Source: Sphingobium nicotianae | GTDB lineage: Bacteria; Pseudomonadota; Alphaproteobacteria; Sphingomonadales; Sphingomonadaceae | Direction: 5' to 3' | Length of the DNA: 64,000 nucleotides | Assembly (NCBI RefSeq): GCF_018603885.1 | Contig: NZ_JAHGAW010000001.1 | Span: 248,001-312,000, forward strand | In this document: piece by piece, positions 53,364 to 64,000 of the stretch | How the letters are laid out: every line of letters starts with the position of its first letter | Numbering within the stretch: position 1 is the first letter of the stretch | Notes under the pieces: generated by a model | What the model was told of the DNA's origin: nothing | The model's input: the letters and a program-made list of their open reading frames with translations, nothing else | Database searches by the model: none | Made by a program: the position numbers and the translations under genes

Positions 53364-53783
53364 CACGAGCGCGCCCGTCACGAAGAGAGCGGGGCTATAC
53401 AGCAATGCGGGAGTGGACAAATGCCTGCCTTCGTCACTTGTGTCGAAAGCATCGCCATACTGACGAATATTCACGGAACGATTAATGCACCACGCGCAAA
53501 CGCGCAGATCTTGGGGCATTTCGCCGGATTCGTCCGGCGAGGAAGACGCCTTTCGAGCGACGCTGACCGGCCCCACTCACCAGTGATAATGCCTGCCTGG
53601 CCGGCGCAAGTCATTGATCGCTCGCCTTTGTCGCACCAAAGTGCGACGCGATCGCTCTCATCACCTTTGAGGCCGATGCGGAAAGAGCTGAAGGAGGCTT
53701 TCATCGCCGGCCTTACGCGTGCACGCTATTGCTCACAGCAACGCCATGGCAATTCAAGGAAGATTCAGACCAAGGAGGCCGAC
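53364..53783. other. 420-base divergent region between DUF535 and Tat-exported hydrolase
   Basis: If DUF535 starts at 53363 this region is non-coding, although the DUF535 frame stays open to 53576 and the hydrolase frame to 53097. It holds two small perfect hairpins: CGCCGGA / TCCGGCG around a TTCG loop (53522-53539), and the palindrome at 53630-53647. The hydrolase ribosome binding site AAGGAGG is at 53772-53778. Confidence 0.5.
53630..53647. promoter_or_regulatory. candidate operator palindrome between divergent genes
   Basis: GTCGCAC and GTGCGAC are perfect 7-bp arms around CAAA. The 18-bp site is midway between the divergent DUF535 and hydrolase genes, where a repressor or activator binding site would be expected. 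No regulator gene is adjacent. It may be chance in GC-rich sequence. Confidence 0.25.
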
Positions 53784-54560
53784 ATGGATATGGATCGCCG
53801 GACATTCGCCACCTCGCTGTTGATGGGAGCCGCGGCTGCCGCAGTCCCGTCCAGAGCGAGCGCCCAAGCCGCGCGGAAGCCGGAACGAGCCAACAATGTC
53901 GTCCTCGTCCACGGCCTATTTGCCGATGGATCGAGCTGGTCGGAGATCATTCCGCGTCTTCAGGCACGGGGGCTCAATGTGACTTCCGTCCAGAACCCAC
54001 TGACAACGCTGGAAGATGCGGTGGCTGCCTGCCGCAAGGTACTTGATCGGCAGGTGGGGCCAACAGTGCTGGCAGGCCACTCCTTCTCCGGGATGATCGT
54101 GACCGAGGCCGGGGTTCATTCGAATGTCTCCGCGCTCGTCTATGTGGCGGCCCGGGCCCCCGACGCAGGCGAAGATTACGCGGCCCTCGCGGCCCGCTTC
54201 CCCTCGCCGCCGGCATCGGCGGGGATCATCTACGATGGGGATGAGGGCCGGCTGTCGGAGCAAGCCTTCCTGCGGGACTTCGCAGGCGATCTTCCCGCCG
54301 CCAAGGCGCGCGCGCTCTTCGCCGTTCAGCAGCCGTTCCGCAGGGCGCTTTTGTCCGGCCGCACCACCCAGGCGGCCTGGCGAACCAAGCCCAGCTTCTA
54401 CGCCGTGTCGACGGAAGACCGCACGATCAACCCCCAATTGCAGCGCTATATGGCGTCGCGGATGGGCGCGCGGACGGTGGAGCTCCGATCGAGCCATGTT
54501 TCGCTTATCTCCCACCCGCGGGAAATAGCTGCGCTGATCCTTAAAGCCACCGATGGATAG
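53784..54560 (+). CDS. alpha/beta hydrolase with Tat signal
   Basis: ATG 53784 lies five bases after AAGGAGG; 53790 is an alternative in frame. The product has 258 residues. The N-terminus has the twin-arginine motif DRRTFATSLLMGAAAAA followed by an Ala-rich cleavage region (PSRASAQA), so it is exported folded via Tat. The hydrolase motifs are VVLVHGLFADGSSW, nucleophile GHSFSG, and catalytic His in RSSHVSLISHP. It resembles esterases of the AB-hydrolase-6 type often named salicylate-esterase or methylesterase-like; the substrate is unknown. Not fused to the open frame upstream. Confidence 0.88.
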   Translation: MDMDRRTFATSLLMGAAAAAVPSRASAQAARKPERANNVVLVHGLFADGSSWSEIIPRLQARGLNVTSVQNPLTTLEDAVAACRKVLDRQVGPTVLAGHSFSGMIVTEAGVHSNVSALVYVAARAPDAGEDYAALAARFPSPPASAGIIYDGDEGRLSEQAFLRDFAGDLPAAKARALFAVQQPFRRALLSGRTTQAAWRTKPSFYAVSTEDRTINPQLQRYMASRMGARTVELRSSHVSLISHPREIAALILKATDG

Positions 54561-54588
54561 CCATCGTCCGCGACCGCGATGGGATCAC

Positions 54589-54630
54589 CAAATCAAAAGG
54601 GCCCTCCTCGCGAAGAGCCCTTTTGATTTG
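54589..54630. terminator. terminator shared by tRNA-Arg and the hydrolase gene
   Basis: Perfect 14-bp stem CAAATCAAAAGGGC / GCCCTTTTGATTTG with a 14-base loop. It begins 28 bases after the hydrolase stop and reaches the 3' end of tRNA-Arg. In the minus direction the stem ends in GCCCTTTTGATTT, suiting it to terminate the tRNA; by symmetry it can also stop the hydrolase transcript. Confidence 0.75.
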
Positions 54631-54705
54631 GCGCACCCGGAACGATTCGAACGTCCGACCCTCAGATTCGTAGTCTGATGCTCTATCCAGCTGAGCTACG
54701 GGTGC
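54629..54705 (-). tRNA. tRNA-Arg(ACG)
   Basis: Read on the minus strand, 77 bases fold as a cloverleaf: acceptor GCACCCG pairs with CGGGTGC, D arm GCTCAGCTGGATAGAGC, anticodon loop CTACGAA on TCAGA/TCTGA gives ACG, T arm GACGTTCGAATCG, CCA encoded. The ACG anticodon is normally edited to ICG by TadA. Confidence 0.96.
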
Positions 54706-54802
54706 ATCGCCAATTTCAGGCCGCCTGGGCGGCTTGGGAGAGGCGCAGATAGTCTCGGGGGCAGCGCATGGCAACCCCTTTTTTGACCTGCGGGGAGCAG
54801 GT

Positions 54803-55299
54803 TTATCGTATCGGCGGCGCCGCCAGCGGCAGAGCTGGCGTATAGGTCTCGACAACCTCGGCGAGCGGTGCGCCCTGGCCCGACAGGACGACCGCGCGAT
54901 GCCGCAGGATGGCATTCTTTTCATCAGGGAATTCGGTTGCCAGCGTGCGCCGGGTCGGCGCGAGCGGCTTGATCACGACTCCGAAAGGCGTGTCGCCGGA
55001 CAGCAACGCGCGGTTCATCGCCTCGGTCAGCCGATCGGGTCGATACCAGTTCTCGGCGCGCGAATAGACGACATCGCCGCATGTGAGGCGCACGAGCCGA
55101 TAGACGAGCCTGGTGTCCTCGCCGGCGCCCAGATCGGCCTTCACCTGCCCGCTTGCCGCCTTCTCCGCCGTCCGATCAACCTCCGCACGGATCGGCACGG
55201 CGCACCGCTTCTGGATCACGGCGGTCGCACTGTTTGCCGCGCGCAGTTCCGCGTCCAGATCCGCCACGGTGCCGCCCTGCAGCAGCGCGGCGAGAAGGA

Positions 55300-55303
<4 letters not shown>
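54803..55303 (-). CDS. chorismate lyase-like / UTRA-fold protein of unknown function
   Basis: ATG 55303 overlaps the ppdK stop by ATGA, giving 166 residues; the longer frame to 55435 is Arg-rich and inside ppdK. The pattern RLVYRLVRLTCGDVVYSRAE with NWYRPDRLTEAMNRALL, TPFGVVIKPL, and EVVETYTPALP is that of the UbiC-like/UTRA superfamily. True UbiC cleaves chorismate to 4-hydroxybenzoate for ubiquinone; this protein has a hydrophobic, possibly signal-like start (ILLAALLQGG), so it may be a periplasmic relative with another role. Translationally coupled to ppdK. Confidence 0.6.
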
Positions 55304-57963
<2,660 letters not shown>

Positions 57964-58049
57964 CGGAACTTCCTGTTGATACCTAAGCCTGTGCGCGACC
58001 GAAAATGTCTCGTGGACGAGCCGGTTCCATCCGGTTTGTTGCCGGCGCC

Positions 58050-60332
58050 CTAACCTTCTATTCGTGAAAAGTCCGCCACTTTGTGCACCGCAGCACGAAT
58101 GCGGGTCAACAGATTTAACCGCGAATCCCGCTTCGCCGGGTCCGGATCGTTGACCGTAACGGCAGTAAAAAAGGCATCGATCGGCGCCCGCAGCCCAGCA
58201 AGCGCGGCCATGGCGCCTTCGAAATCCTCGGCGACGACCGCGGCATCCGCGCGCGGCTCGGCGGCATCGAGCGCGGCGATCAACGCCGCCTCGGCCGGCT
58301 CCAGCGTATAGGCCGGCGGCAAGGCGTCATGCACCCGGATCGCCTCGGCAACATCGGGATCGGTCAGCGCCTCGCCGGGATCTTCCTCGCCCGCATCGCT
58401 CTGCGTGCCGGTCTCGGGCCGCTCCTTCTTGAGGATGTTCGCCGCGCGCTTGTAGCCCGCGAGCAGGTTGGTGCCGTCCTCGGTGGTAACGAAGGACTGG
58501 AGCGCCTTCACGCGGGCAAGCACACGGCAAAGGTCGTCCTCGCCGCCGAGCGCAAACACGGCGTCGATAAGATCGTGGCGAACGCCAGCTTCTCGTTGCT
58601 GAACCTTGAGGCGCTCCACGAAAAACCAGACGAGGCCGGCATCCCCGGTCGCAATTTCGGATAACAACACGCCATCGAGAATATCTCGGCGATGCTGCTC
58701 TTCTCCGTCATCTGAACGGCGGGCGGCAATGACGTCGGTCATCGCTTCCAGCGTGTCGTCGAGGCTGAACCGCAATCCATTCTGAAGTACAAGCCGAATA
58801 ACGGACAATGCCGCACGGCGCAGAGCGAAAGGATCTTTGGAACCGGTCGGCTTCTCACCAATTGCGAAGAAGCACATCAACGTATCCAGCTTATCCGCCA
58901 GCGACACCGCCACCGTTACCGGCGCCGTCGGAACCTCATCCCCCTGCCCCACCGGCTTGTAGTGATCGCGGATCGCATCGGCGACGGCGTCCGGCAGCCC
59001 TTCGGCGCGGGCATAATAGCCGCCCATAAGCCCCTGAAGCTCGGGGAACTCGCCCACCATCTCGGTGACGAGATCGGCCTTGGCGAGTCGCGCGGCCTGT
59101 TCGGCGAGGTCGGCCAACTCCTCCTTCGTCATGCCAGCGAAAGCTGGCATCTCGGGCGACGGGGCGCTGCCCTCGGAAGAGACCCCAGCTTTCGCTGGGG
59201 TGACGATATCGCTTTCGACCAGCCAGCGCGCCAGCTTCGCCACGCGCTCGACCTTGTCGGCGACCGTCCCCAGCTTTTCATGGAAAGTGATCCGCGAGAG
59301 CTTCTTCGCGTGATCCTCCAGCTTCGTCTTCTTGTCCTGCTCCCAGAAGAAGCGGGCGTCGGAGAGACGCGCAGCCAGCACCTTGCCATTGCCCTCGACG
59401 ATGGCCCTGCCGCCGTCCTTCGCCTCGATATTGGCGGTGCAGATGAAGGCATTGGCCAGCGCCCCGGCCTCAGAATCATTGGCCTCGCGCAGCACGAAAT
59501 ATTTCTGGTTGATCCGCAGGGTCAGCTGGATGACTTCCGGCGGCACCTCGAGAAAGGCCGGGTCGAACCGCCCGAGCAGCGGCACCGGCCATTCGGTGAG
59601 GCCAGCATTCTCCGCGATCAGCCCTGCGTCCGGGATCAGTTCCAGTCCGGCCTCGGCCGCCAGCGCATTGGCCCGCGTCTCGATGATCGCCTTGCGCTCG
59701 TCCTGATCGACGATGACATGAGCGGCCCGCAGCTGCGCGGCATAAGTCTTTGCACTCTCGACCGAAATCCGCCCATCGAAATGAAAGCGATGTCCGGCGG
59801 TAACCCGATCGGCGATGACATCCTCGATCGCGAACGGCACGACCTCGTTGCCCAGCAGCGCGATGATGCCTTGCAGCGGGCGCACCCAGCGCAAGCTCTC
59901 GGTAGACAGACTGGCATCGCCCCAGCGCATCGACTTGGGCCAGGGGAAGGCGCGGACGATCGCCGGGATCGCCTCGGCGAGCACATCGGCGGTCGCCCGC
60001 CCCGGCTTCTCCACCGTCGCGAACCAGACGCCGTCGCGATCCTCGAGCTGGTCCTGCGTCAGACCGGTCTTGCGCAGGAAGCCCTCCAGCGCCTGCGGTG
60101 GCGCCGAGGTGCGCGGGCCCTTAAACTCCTCGCTCACCGCCTGTGTCGCGAGCGGCAGGTCGTGCGCGATGAGGGCAAGGCGGCGTGGCGTCACATAGCT
60201 GGTGAGAGCGCCCGGCGTCAGGCCGGCCTCGGCCAGCTTTTCGGTGAAGAGCCGCGCGAGATCCTCGCTCGCCTTGGCCTGCATGCGCGCGGGGATTTCC
60301 TCGCAGCGCAGTTCGAGGAGGAAGTCAGTCAT
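58050..60332 (-). CDS. glyS: glycyl-tRNA synthetase beta subunit, with an in-frame repeat insertion
   Basis: Beta subunit of the alpha2-beta2 bacterial enzyme that charges tRNA-Gly. The start LLELRCEEIPARMQAKASED is typical, the middle has NQKYFVLRE and RFFWEQDKKT, and an anticodon-binding region lies near the C-terminus. At 760 residues it is longer than I expect for the family (about 690-710), mainly through an insertion at residues 376-402 that is the translation of a palindromic repeat (59127-59205) and reads VTPAKAGVSSEG ... MPAFAGMT. The frame is intact. The segment 58560-58870 is locally AT-richer. Downstream of glyQ, 136-base gap. Confidence 0.95.
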   Translation of the reverse strand: MTDFLLELRCEEIPARMQAKASEDLARLFTEKLAEAGLTPGALTSYVTPRRLALIAHDLPLATQAVSEEFKGPRTSAPPQALEGFLRKTGLTQDQLEDRDGVWFATVEKPGRATADVLAEAIPAIVRAFPWPKSMRWGDASLSTESLRWVRPLQGIIALLGNEVVPFAIEDVIADRVTAGHRFHFDGRISVESAKTYAAQLRAAHVIVDQDERKAIIETRANALAAEAGLELIPDAGLIAENAGLTEWPVPLLGRFDPAFLEVPPEVIQLTLRINQKYFVLREANDSEAGALANAFICTANIEAKDGGRAIVEGNGKVLAARLSDARFFWEQDKKTKLEDHAKKLSRITFHEKLGTVADKVERVAKLARWLVESDIVTPAKAGVSSEGSAPSPEMPAFAGMTKEELADLAEQAARLAKADLVTEMVGEFPELQGLMGGYYARAEGLPDAVADAIRDHYKPVGQGDEVPTAPVTVAVSLADKLDTLMCFFAIGEKPTGSKDPFALRRAALSVIRLVLQNGLRFSLDDTLEAMTDVIAARRSDDGEEQHRRDILDGVLLSEIATGDAGLVWFFVERLKVQQREAGVRHDLIDAVFALGGEDDLCRVLARVKALQSFVTTEDGTNLLAGYKRAANILKKERPETGTQSDAGEEDPGEALTDPDVAEAIRVHDALPPAYTLEPAEAALIAALDAAEPRADAAVVAEDFEGAMAALAGLRAPIDAFFTAVTVNDPDPAKRDSRLNLLTRIRAAVHKVADFSRIEG
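59127..59205. repeat. REP-type palindromic element inside glyS (79 bp)
   Basis: On the plus strand the element opens with CGTCATGCCAGCGAAAGCTG and closes with CCAGCTTTCGCTGGGGTGACG-like sequence (quoted in part: TTTCGCTGGGGTGACG). The ends are inverted copies, each with a CCAGC-GAAA-GCTGG stem. It is closely related to the intergenic element at 35535-35616. Here it is translated as part of GlyS without breaking the frame. Confidence 0.9.
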
Positions 60333-60468
60333 GCCACTCCTCCCGTCAAAACAGCCGTTCGGTTCGAGCGCACATCGAGCTTGTCGAGATGTGTGTCGAG
60401 AACGGCCGTCTCGACTTCGCTCGACGGCCGCTCGAAGCGAACGGCGGAAATTGGATCAGCGACGGCCA

Positions 60469-61359
60469 TCATTCCGCCCACCCATTATAGGCCATCCAGG
60501 CCTCGCAGCTGCCTTTGGCGAGATCGCGCACACGGCCCATATAGCTTGCCCGCTCCTGCACGCTGATCACGCCGCGCGCCTGCAACAGATTGAAGACGTG
60601 GCTCGCTTCGATCGCCTGCTCATAGGCCGCGAGCGGCACGCCCGCCGCGATGCTGGCCGCGCACTCGGTCTCGCAATCCTTGAACCAGCGGAACAGCTTG
60701 TCGGTATCGGCAACCTCGAAATTCCATTTCGACATCTGCCGCTCATTCTCGAGGAAGACGTCGCCATAGGTCACCGCCGGGCGGTTCCCCACCGCCTCGT
60801 TGAACACCAGGTCATACACGCTGTCGACGCCCTGGATATACATGGCGAGGCGCTCCAGCCCATAGGTCAGCTCGCCCGCCACCGGCTTGCAGTCGAAGCC
60901 GCCCATCTGCTGGAAATAGGTGAATTGCGTCACTTCCATGCCGTCGCACCAGACTTCCCAGCCCAGCCCCCAGGCGCCGAGCGTCGGGCTCTCCCAGTCA
61001 TCCTCGACAAAGCGGATGTCATGCAGCAGCGGATCAATGCCGATCGCCTTGAGCGAGCCGAGATACAGATCCTGCAGATCCGGCGGGCTCGGCTTCATGA
61101 TCACCTGATACTGGTAATAATGCTGGAGCCGGTTCGGATTCTCGCCATAGCGCCCGTCGGTCGGCCGGCGCGAGGGCTGGACATAGGCGCAATTCCAGGG
61201 ATTGGGGCCGAGGCTGCGCAGCGTCGTGGCGGGGTGGAACGTGCCCGCGCCGACGCGCATGTCGAATGGCTGCAGGATGACACAGCCCTGCGCGGCCCAA
61301 TAGTCATGCAATGTTAGGATTAATTGCTGAAAACTCAGCGGTGATGCGCTGTCCTGCAT
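60469..61359 (-). CDS. glyQ: glycyl-tRNA synthetase alpha subunit
   Basis: Catalytic subunit of tRNA-Gly synthetase. ATG 61359 ([20 protein letters not shown]) gives 296 residues, the normal length; a frame to 61425 adds unrelated residues. Motifs of the class II core: [55 protein letters not shown] and [15 protein letters not shown] [11 protein letters not shown]. The gap to glyS (60333-60468) contains a short imperfect inverted repeat around GAACGGCCGT / ACGGCCGCTC and no gene. Confidence 0.97.
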   Translation of the reverse strand: MQDSASPLSFQQLILTLHDYWAAQGCVILQPFDMRVGAGTFHPATTLRSLGPNPWNCAYVQPSRRPTDGRYGENPNRLQHYYQYQVIMKPSPPDLQDLYLGSLKAIGIDPLLHDIRFVEDDWESPTLGAWGLGWEVWCDGMEVTQFTYFQQMGGFDCKPVAGELTYGLERLAMYIQGVDSVYDLVFNEAVGNRPAVTYGDVFLENERQMSKWNFEVADTDKLFRWFKDCETECAASIAAGVPLAAYEQAIEASHVFNLLQARGVISVQERASYMGRVRDLAKGSCEAWMAYNGWAE

Positions 61360-61484
61360 GGCCTTGCCAGTTCGCCTTTTCCGCAGCCTTTCCCGAGGCC
61401 ATTGAACCGGCGCGCTTTGGCGCATGGGGAAACTGCGGTCAAGCTACGGCGCGGCGCGGCTTGCGCGTCATGCCCAACTAAGCG

Positions 61485-62456
61485 ATGCACGCGATGCTCA
61501 GGAAAGACGTTATGCGCTGGAAATCATGGACCCTCGGCCCTGTGGCCGCACTCGCGCTGATCGTGGCATGTGCCGCACCGGCTTTCGCGAAAACGACCGC
61601 CGTCGCCGCAGAGGCAACGCCGCAAGCGAAAATCATCGACGCGCATCCGGCATTATGGGTGGTCAAGGATCGCGACACGACGATCTATCTGTTCGGCACC
61701 ATCCATCTGCTTCGGCCCAATATCCGCTGGTTCGAGGGGCCTGTCCGCAAGGCCTTCGACAAGGCGCAGGACGTGGTGCTGGAGATCGCCGATCGCGACG
61801 AGGCAGCAGCCGGCGGGCAGGCAGCGCTCGTCCAGCGCGCATTCGCCCCCGACGCGCCGCCTTTGTCGAGCCGCCTCCCCGCCGCTGACGGCGCCAGATA
61901 TCTGGCGGCCCTTCAGCAGAACGACATTCCGGCCGCGGTATTCGACAAGGTGAAGCCCTGGTTCGCGACCTTCACGCTCTCGATCCTGCCTCTCCAGAAA
62001 AGCGGCTACGACCCGGCGAGCGGCGCCGATCGCGCGATCGAGGGTGCGGCGCAGAAAGCGGGCAAGCGGCTCATCGGCCTGGAGACGACCGCCCAGCAGC
62101 TCGGCTTTTTCGAGACCATGCCCGAAGCGCTGCAGCTTCAGATGCTCAGCGAGACGATCGACGAACTGCCGACCATCACCGAGACGATCGGCAGGATGAT
62201 CGCTGCGTGGAGCAGCGGCAATCCCGATGGTCTGGCCGATCTCATGAACGAATCGATCGACAGCAATCCCGAATTCGAGCGCATCCTGCTGACCGATCGC
62301 AACGCGCACTGGGCCGACTGGATCAAGGCCCGGCTCGACGAGCCCGGCACGGTGTTCATCGCTGTCGGCGCCGGGCATCTCGCGGGCGAGCACAGCGTCC
62401 AGGCGATGCTGAAGGCGCGGGGCGTGACGTCCCGCCGTGTCGACAAGCAGCGCTGA
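61485..62456 (+). CDS. TraB/GumN family protein, secreted (copy 1)
   Basis: A 323-residue protein with a signal peptide (WTLGPVAALALIVACAAPAFA). The TraB/PrgY/GumN fold is marked by LFGTIHLLRP near the start, TDRNAHWADWI, and VGAGHLAGEHSVQAML at the end. Family members are thought to be metal-dependent proteases (Tiki-like) acting outside the cytoplasm. Starts at 61497 or 61512 are also possible. A second member follows 15 bases downstream; the pair presumably arose by duplication. Confidence 0.88.
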   Translation: MHAMLRKDVMRWKSWTLGPVAALALIVACAAPAFAKTTAVAAEATPQAKIIDAHPALWVVKDRDTTIYLFGTIHLLRPNIRWFEGPVRKAFDKAQDVVLEIADRDEAAAGGQAALVQRAFAPDAPPLSSRLPAADGARYLAALQQNDIPAAVFDKVKPWFATFTLSILPLQKSGYDPASGADRAIEGAAQKAGKRLIGLETTAQQLGFFETMPEALQLQMLSETIDELPTITETIGRMIAAWSSGNPDGLADLMNESIDSNPEFERILLTDRNAHWADWIKARLDEPGTVFIAVGAGHLAGEHSVQAMLKARGVTSRRVDKQR

Positions 62457-62471
62457 CGCTGGTTTGACGCC

Positions 62472-63398
62472 ATGACGGCCGCCGCCCCTCGCCCGATCCG
62501 GGCGCGACCGATCGTCCTGCTGGCCGCGCTGGCCGCGCTCGGCTGGGCCGGCTGGTGGATCGGCAGCCATGGCCATCAGTCCGGCACCACGGCCCGACCC
62601 GCCCTCTGGCACATCGTCAAGGGAGACCGTCAAGCCTGGCTGTTCGGCACGATCCACGCCGTGCCGGTCGGGGAGAGCTGGCTGTCACCGGCGATCGCGG
62701 ACGCCGTCGCGCATAGCGACCGGCTGTTCCTGGAAGTCACCGGCCTCGATGCCGAGCGCAGCACCCACGCCATGTTCGACAAGCTCGGTCGGTCGACCGG
62801 CTTGCCCAGGGTCGAGGCGCGTCTCGGCCATGACGATGCCCGCCGTTTCCGGGATATCCTCCGGCGCCATCCCGCCGAGCTCCGCGACATTGACGGCTAT
62901 GAGAGCTGGGCGGCGGCCCTGCTGATCGGCAGCGTCGCGGCCTCCGATCTGTCGCTCTCCACGCAGGAGGCCGGCGAGGCGGTCCTGGCTCGCCGTTTCG
63001 CCGATGCGGGAAAACCGGTTCAGGGGCTCGAAACCATCGCGGGCCAGCTCGGCCTGTTCGATCGGCTCGGCCTGACCGACCAGCGCCTGCTCCTCTCGGA
63101 GGCCGTCCGCGATGCGCAGAACTCGGCGCGTCTGTACCAATATCTGCACACCGCCTGGGCGCGCGGCGATCTCGCCCGCCTCGAGCGCGAGTTCATCGCC
63201 CCGCTCGCCCGATCCCCGGGCCTGCGGCACGTGCTGATCGACGACCGCAACCGTCGCTGGGCCGACATCATCGACGCCGATCTGACCGGCAGGCCCGGCA
63301 CCGCCTTCATCGCGGTCGGGGCGGGACATCTGATCGGCAAGGCCAGTCTTCAGGCGCAGTTGGCGCAACGCGGCTGGCGCATCGCACGAATTCAATAA
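62472..63398 (+). CDS. TraB/GumN family protein, secreted (copy 2)
   Basis: A 308-residue paralogue of the preceding protein. N-terminal anchor/signal region LLAALAALGWAGWWIGSHG, then LFGTIHAVPVG, DDRNRRWADIID and VGAGHLIGKASLQAQL. The conserved Gly-x-x-His, Arg-Asn and Gly-Ala-Gly-His-Leu motifs match those in copy 1, but the rest is diverged, so the duplication is old. Likely co-transcribed with copy 1. No pilus or gum gene is nearby. Confidence 0.88.
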   Translation: MTAAAPRPIRARPIVLLAALAALGWAGWWIGSHGHQSGTTARPALWHIVKGDRQAWLFGTIHAVPVGESWLSPAIADAVAHSDRLFLEVTGLDAERSTHAMFDKLGRSTGLPRVEARLGHDDARRFRDILRRHPAELRDIDGYESWAAALLIGSVAASDLSLSTQEAGEAVLARRFADAGKPVQGLETIAGQLGLFDRLGLTDQRLLLSEAVRDAQNSARLYQYLHTAWARGDLARLEREFIAPLARSPGLRHVLIDDRNRRWADIIDADLTGRPGTAFIAVGAGHLIGKASLQAQLAQRGWRIARIQ

Positions 63399-63530
63399 GT
63401 CTCCGCAAGATGTGTCCATAGTTGAACACGAACTGATTAACGAGTTAACCGATTAATATATTTGCATGTCTGTCGCGACTCGGTCATCATATCGGTTCTA
63501 AATGGGGCGAACGACAGAGGGTGCTTGCGC

Positions 63531-64000
63531 ATGACTCAGTTCGATCATGACCATGGCAGAGGCGACGGGAGCCGGAACGACGGCCCCTTCATCACGGGCA
63601 GCAATGCGCTGCTCGCCGCGATCGTCCAATGCGCGAACGATGCGATCATCGGCATGGACCTGCATGGCACGGTGCTGAGCTGGAACGACGCCGCCACCCG
63701 CCTGCTCGGCCACGGCGCCGCCGACATGATCGGCCGCCCGATCAGCCGCATCATCCCCTATGACCGGCGCCGTGAGCAGGAAGCGCTGCTGTCCTCCATC
63801 CGCGACGGCAGCGGCACCGCCATGTTCGAGACGATCCATCTCGGCGCATCCGGTCACGAGATCGCCGTCACCGTCACCCCCTCGCCGGTGCTCGATCACG
63901 CCGGCGCGATCATCGCCGCCTCGATCATCGTGCGCGAGCGAGGCGCCGCCAGGCGTGATGCGCGCGCAAACTGGCCCTATATGCTGGCCGCCCCCTCGCT
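63531..64000 (+). CDS. PAS-domain protein, N-terminal part (cut by window end)
   Basis: ATG 63531 has GAGGGTG upstream. The readable 156 residues contain an acidic/His-rich start (MTQFDHDHGRGDGSRNDG) and a PAS domain: IVQCANDAIIGMDLHGTVLS with WNDAATRLLGHGAADMIGRP and ISRIIPYDRRREQEALLSSI. The frame is still open at the window end. PAS-first proteins of this type usually continue into a histidine kinase, diguanylate cyclase or phosphodiesterase; which of these cannot be told. The 132-base upstream gap holds AT-rich sequence (63430-63465) suitable for a promoter. Confidence 0.85.
   Translation, partial: MTQFDHDHGRGDGSRNDGPFITGSNALLAAIVQCANDAIIGMDLHGTVLSWNDAATRLLGHGAADMIGRPISRIIPYDRRREQEALLSSIRDGSGTAMFETIHLGASGHEIAVTVTPSPVLDHAGAIIAASIIVRERGAARRDARANWPYMLAAPS

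Noticed and set aside
53097..53783. Possible N-terminal extension of the Tat-exported hydrolase
   Set aside because: It is open but lacks a domain, crosses the DUF535 gene antisense, and the strong AAGGAGG and Tat motif fix the start at 53784.
60333..60468. Regulatory leader or riboswitch between glyQ and glyS
   Set aside because: Only an imperfect short inverted repeat is visible; no glycine riboswitch-type conserved core was seen.

Overview
The window is a GC-rich chromosomal segment of an alphaproteobacterium, most likely a member of the Sphingomonadales. The evidence is the alphaproteobacterial order dusB-ntrB-ntrC-ntrY-ntrX-hfq-hflX, a fused ispDF, an alpha-type NtrX, a TonB-dependent receptor, a tandem-fused Hfq, and sphingomonad-style palindromic repeats. 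Nothing looks like a prophage, plasmid, insertion sequence, CRISPR array or large genomic island. It reads as a core chromosome with small accessory patches.

Layout. 1-3300: the end of a MetE-like zinc methyltransferase, a small unknown gene, tRNA-Pro, an Ala/Asn-rich lipoprotein and the ribosome-associated ABC-F ATPase EttA. 3300-6600: a minus-strand trio (carbonic anhydrase, GGCT-like protein, acylphosphatase) divergent from lipA-coq10, then pncC. 6800-17800: ispDF, then the nitrogen and redox regulatory block dusB, ntrBC, ntrYX, hfq, hflX. 17800-23900: housekeeping and nucleotide-pool genes (GNAT, mazG, WecG/TagA glycosyltransferase, tRNA-Arg, DUF1178, nitrilase-family amidase, glutaredoxin, comF, NDUFAF5-like methyltransferase, mutT). 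23990-24870: three Flp pilin genes, two of them a recent tandem copy with its terminator. 24900-32200: an M48 protease, accA, xerD, a large secreted protein and a small membrane protein on the minus strand, divergent from aroK-aroB. 32200-37500: DUF423, a CPA2 antiporter, a NifU-like protein, cvpA, radA and a host-attachment-family protein. 37600-46100: an EEP phosphodiesterase, a patatin, a CFA-type methyltransferase, a DUF457 membrane hydrolase and korAB. 46200-54700: rppH, ald, a TonB receptor with a Gly-Pro-rich insert, a SnoaL protein, a DUF535 protein, a Tat-exported hydrolase and tRNA-Arg. 54800-64000: a chorismate-lyase-like protein, ppdK, glyS, glyQ, two TraB/GumN proteins and a truncated PAS protein.

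How genes work together. NtrB/NtrC and NtrY/NtrX are two histidine kinase/regulator pairs; NtrC keeps the sigma-54-contacting GAFTGA loop and NtrX lacks it. DusB, Hfq, HflX, RppH and EttA give the window a strong RNA and translation theme. aroK-aroB feed aromatic biosynthesis, accA fatty acid synthesis, lipA and korAB 2-oxoacid metabolism, and ppdK and ald pyruvate metabolism. MutT, MazG and RadA serve nucleotide sanitation and repair.

Most noteworthy: (1) hfq encodes two complete Sm domains in one 162-residue chain; (2) a palindromic repeat sits in frame inside glyS, with a close relative between cvpA and radA; (3) hflX has an in-frame TGA shortly after its best-placed ATG, and ntrB lacks a near ATG but has a CTG behind a strong ribosome binding site; (4) the flp pilin and terminator unit is duplicated. 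All family assignments come from recognising motifs by eye; no database search was run.
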